From NCBI GenBank assembly GCA_027622275.1, contig JAQBZB010000061.1, positions 1 through 35,661 of the forward strand: a DNA stretch of 35,661 bases. The letters run 5' to 3'. A program made the translations under genes and the position numbers. The notes under the pieces are model-generated. The model did no database searches. It was not told the origin of the DNA and saw only the letters and a list, made by a program, of their open reading frames with translations. Source of the stretch: Planctomycetota bacterium (GTDB lineage: Bacteria > Planctomycetota > Planctomycetia > Pirellulales > Pirellulaceae). Below are positions 34,494 to 35,661 of this stretch, piece by piece (the stretch's first letter is position 1; the number at the start of each line of letters is the position of its first letter).

Positions 34494-34748
34494 TCACTTC
34501 GGCTTCTTTCCCCGTACCGCCGGGATGACAATGATCGCGATCACCGCCAAAATCGCCACGCCGCCGATCTGCTTCGACAGTTCGTGCGTGTCGATTGTAC
34601 CAACGTCCTGCTGAGCCAAAGGAAGCGGCACATTTACCCATGTCAATTCAGCCTGGGCGACAATGGTTCCACGAAAGCTTCCGTGATCCTGTGCTCCCGC
34701 AATAGCGGGTACGAGCAAGAGGGCTAGGATGGCATATCGATGGATCAT
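34494..34748 (-). CDS. Small exported hypothetical protein with C-terminal membrane segment
   Basis: The protein has 84 residues. A signal peptide (MIHRYAILALLLVPAIAGAQ) is followed by about 40 polar residues, then a hydrophobic segment (IGGVAILAVIAIIVIPAV, about 61-78) and a basic end RGKKPK that fits a stop-transfer anchor. I recognise no family. It lies 203 bp upstream of the TPR gene of the ExbD cluster on the same strand, with a MITE-like element between. Confidence 0.65.
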   Translation of the reverse strand: MIHRYAILALLLVPAIAGAQDHGSFRGTIVAQAELTWVNVPLPLAQQDVGTIDTHELSKQIGGVAILAVIAIIVIPAVRGKKPK

Positions 34749-34882
34749 GGTTTGCTCTCAAGCTCGTGCTTTTAAGCCAAGAATCGGCTCCTGTCACCTG
34801 GTCCAAATGGACTAAACTGTTACCTGGAAAGTTCTGTCGCACGCACTCGCGGACGGGAGACCACCCCACAACAGGTCCACAA

Positions 34883-35383
34883 CTAGACGGTATGGCGATT
34901 CGCAAGCTCCCATTCGGCCATGATCGCGCGCACCGCACCGAGTTCCTCCGCTTCACGGCGACCAGCGGCCAGAACGTCATGGCCTTTGCCACACGACCTG
35001 TCTTCACCATGCCGGCCAAAGGGGACGTCGCGTCCGCCCTGGAGGCGATCAACACCATTGCCACCATCGAGGATGTCACATCCTTGGCCGCCATGTAATC
35101 TGTCGTCACCATCTCCACCAAAGAGAACGTCACGGCCATATCCACCGTACAACCGATCATCACCGCCGCCGCCGAAGAGTACATCCCGGCCTTGACCGCC
35201 GCGCAATCGATCATCGCCATCTCCGCCCTCGAGAGTGTCGTGGCCTTTGCCTCCATGAAGCCGGTCGTCAATATACCGTCCGTAGAGGGTGCGGGCTCTG
35301 ATTCGTCGGTCCTTGATCGATAGCTGCTTGTAGGACGACTTCGGATCACGCTCCAAGAACTTGTATTGAATAACGGTACTCAT
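34883..35383 (-). CDS. Chimeric ORF: DUF433-like N-terminus joined to RTX-type nonapeptide repeats
   Basis: The protein has 166 residues from ATG 35383 with AAAGGG upstream. The first 39 residues ([20 protein letters not shown] then [16 protein letters not shown]) look like the start of DUF433-like small antitoxin-type proteins, as far as I remember them. The frame then passes directly into about ten RTX-like nonapeptides of the GGxGxDxLx type ([36 protein letters not shown] and so on) at about 43-135, which in other proteins bind calcium in a beta-roll. The last repeats are degenerate, and the end is an unrelated helical piece. There is no signal peptide or RTX secretion signal, and no partner toxin gene. 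The DNA shows an 18-codon tandem period. Confidence 0.6.
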   Translation of the reverse strand: MSTVIQYKFLERDPKSSYKQLSIKDRRIRARTLYGRYIDDRLHGGKGHDTLEGGDGDDRLRGGQGRDVLFGGGGDDRLYGGYGRDVLFGGDGDDRLHGGQGCDILDGGNGVDRLQGGRDVPFGRHGEDRSCGKGHDVLAAGRREAEELGAVRAIMAEWELANRHTV

Positions 35384-35447
35384 GCTTGCCCTTTCGATTT
35401 CAAGAACGATCGTACTTTCCCAGTTCTATCGTCAATCCACAGCGCAA

Positions 35448-35489
35448 ACAAAAAACCCGGTCGGGATGGCTAATCCCGGCCGGGTTTTC
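35448..35489 (-). terminator. Intrinsic terminator of the 16S rRNA gene
   Basis: On the minus strand AAAACCCGGCCGGGAT pairs with ATCCCGACCGGGTTTTTT around TAGCC, a near-perfect stem followed by a T-run. It lies about 110 bases beyond the 16S 3' end. The hairpin is nearly symmetrical and could also work for plus-strand transcription. Confidence 0.92.
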
Positions 35490-35592
35490 GTTTTTCAATT
35501 TGGTAGTTGTTGAGACAAGCTCAACGGTCTCTTGAGAACTTGAGTCCTGCTCCCACGGTAAGCACTTCACATGTCACCACATGAAGGCTGCT

Positions 35593-35661
<69 letters not shown>

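Noticed and set aside
34883-35383. The regular repeats near the right end as a CRISPR or minisatellite.
   Set aside because: The period follows codons of RTX nonapeptides within one open frame, without spacers; no CRISPR array or cas gene is present in the window.

Overview
The window looks like chromosomal DNA of a planctomycete, most likely of the Pirellulales type. Four things suggest this: a 16S rRNA gene that ends in its own terminator instead of running into a tRNA/23S unit, the ExbD / DUF4159 / TPR cluster, a BBP2-type porin, and a fused ABC permease-CPBP protease. Many intergenic regions also carry palindromic elements. This is an inference from gene content and not a phylogenetic placement.

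Layout. (1) 1-5848, minus strand: a tight five-gene unit reading beta-carbonic anhydrase, small membrane protein, SulP transporter, SLC4/band-3-type anion transporter, universal stress protein (cut by the window edge). It reads as an inorganic-carbon or pH module. The SLC4 protein is the most striking single gene: it carries an N-terminal PTS EIIA-type domain, with its phospho-acceptor-like histidine, in the place where animal band 3 has its cytoplasmic domain. (2) 6024-10789: a small secreted hypothetical protein, a TPR protein with a small Cys-cluster partner, a decayed GNAT acetyltransferase and an unknown gene. (3) 10830-18300, mostly minus strand: repeats, a beta-CASP nuclease, a NatA/NatB-type ABC exporter with a fused CPBP protease, a secreted hypothetical protein, a Gfo/Idh/MocA oxidoreductase and a HAD phosphatase. 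(4) 18301-18997: no protein gene, but a cyclic-di-GMP-I riboswitch-like element with no recognisable downstream gene, a repeat copy and a run of hairpins. (5) 18998-24195: MoaB, a lipoprotein aldose 1-epimerase, a beta-barrel porin and an MHS-family major facilitator. (6) 24331-28668, minus strand: housekeeping translation genes rpsB-tsf, pyrH-frr and rplM-rpsI, with terminators separating some of them. (7) 28963-34748, minus strand: a TPR / ExbD / single-TM / DUF4159 / TPR cluster without a visible ExbB partner. (8) 34883-35661: an ORF joining a DUF433-like N-terminus to RTX-type nonapeptide repeats, then the terminator and 3' end of a minus-strand 16S rRNA gene.

The best candidates for something poorly described are the SLC4-SulP-carbonic anhydrase operon, the orphan c-di-GMP riboswitch with nearby hairpins that display GGGCAG loops, the DUF433/RTX chimera, and the ExbB-less ExbD cluster. 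Several dispersed palindromes resemble MITEs; one 37-nt block near 10830 is an almost exact partial copy of the 16S terminator region.
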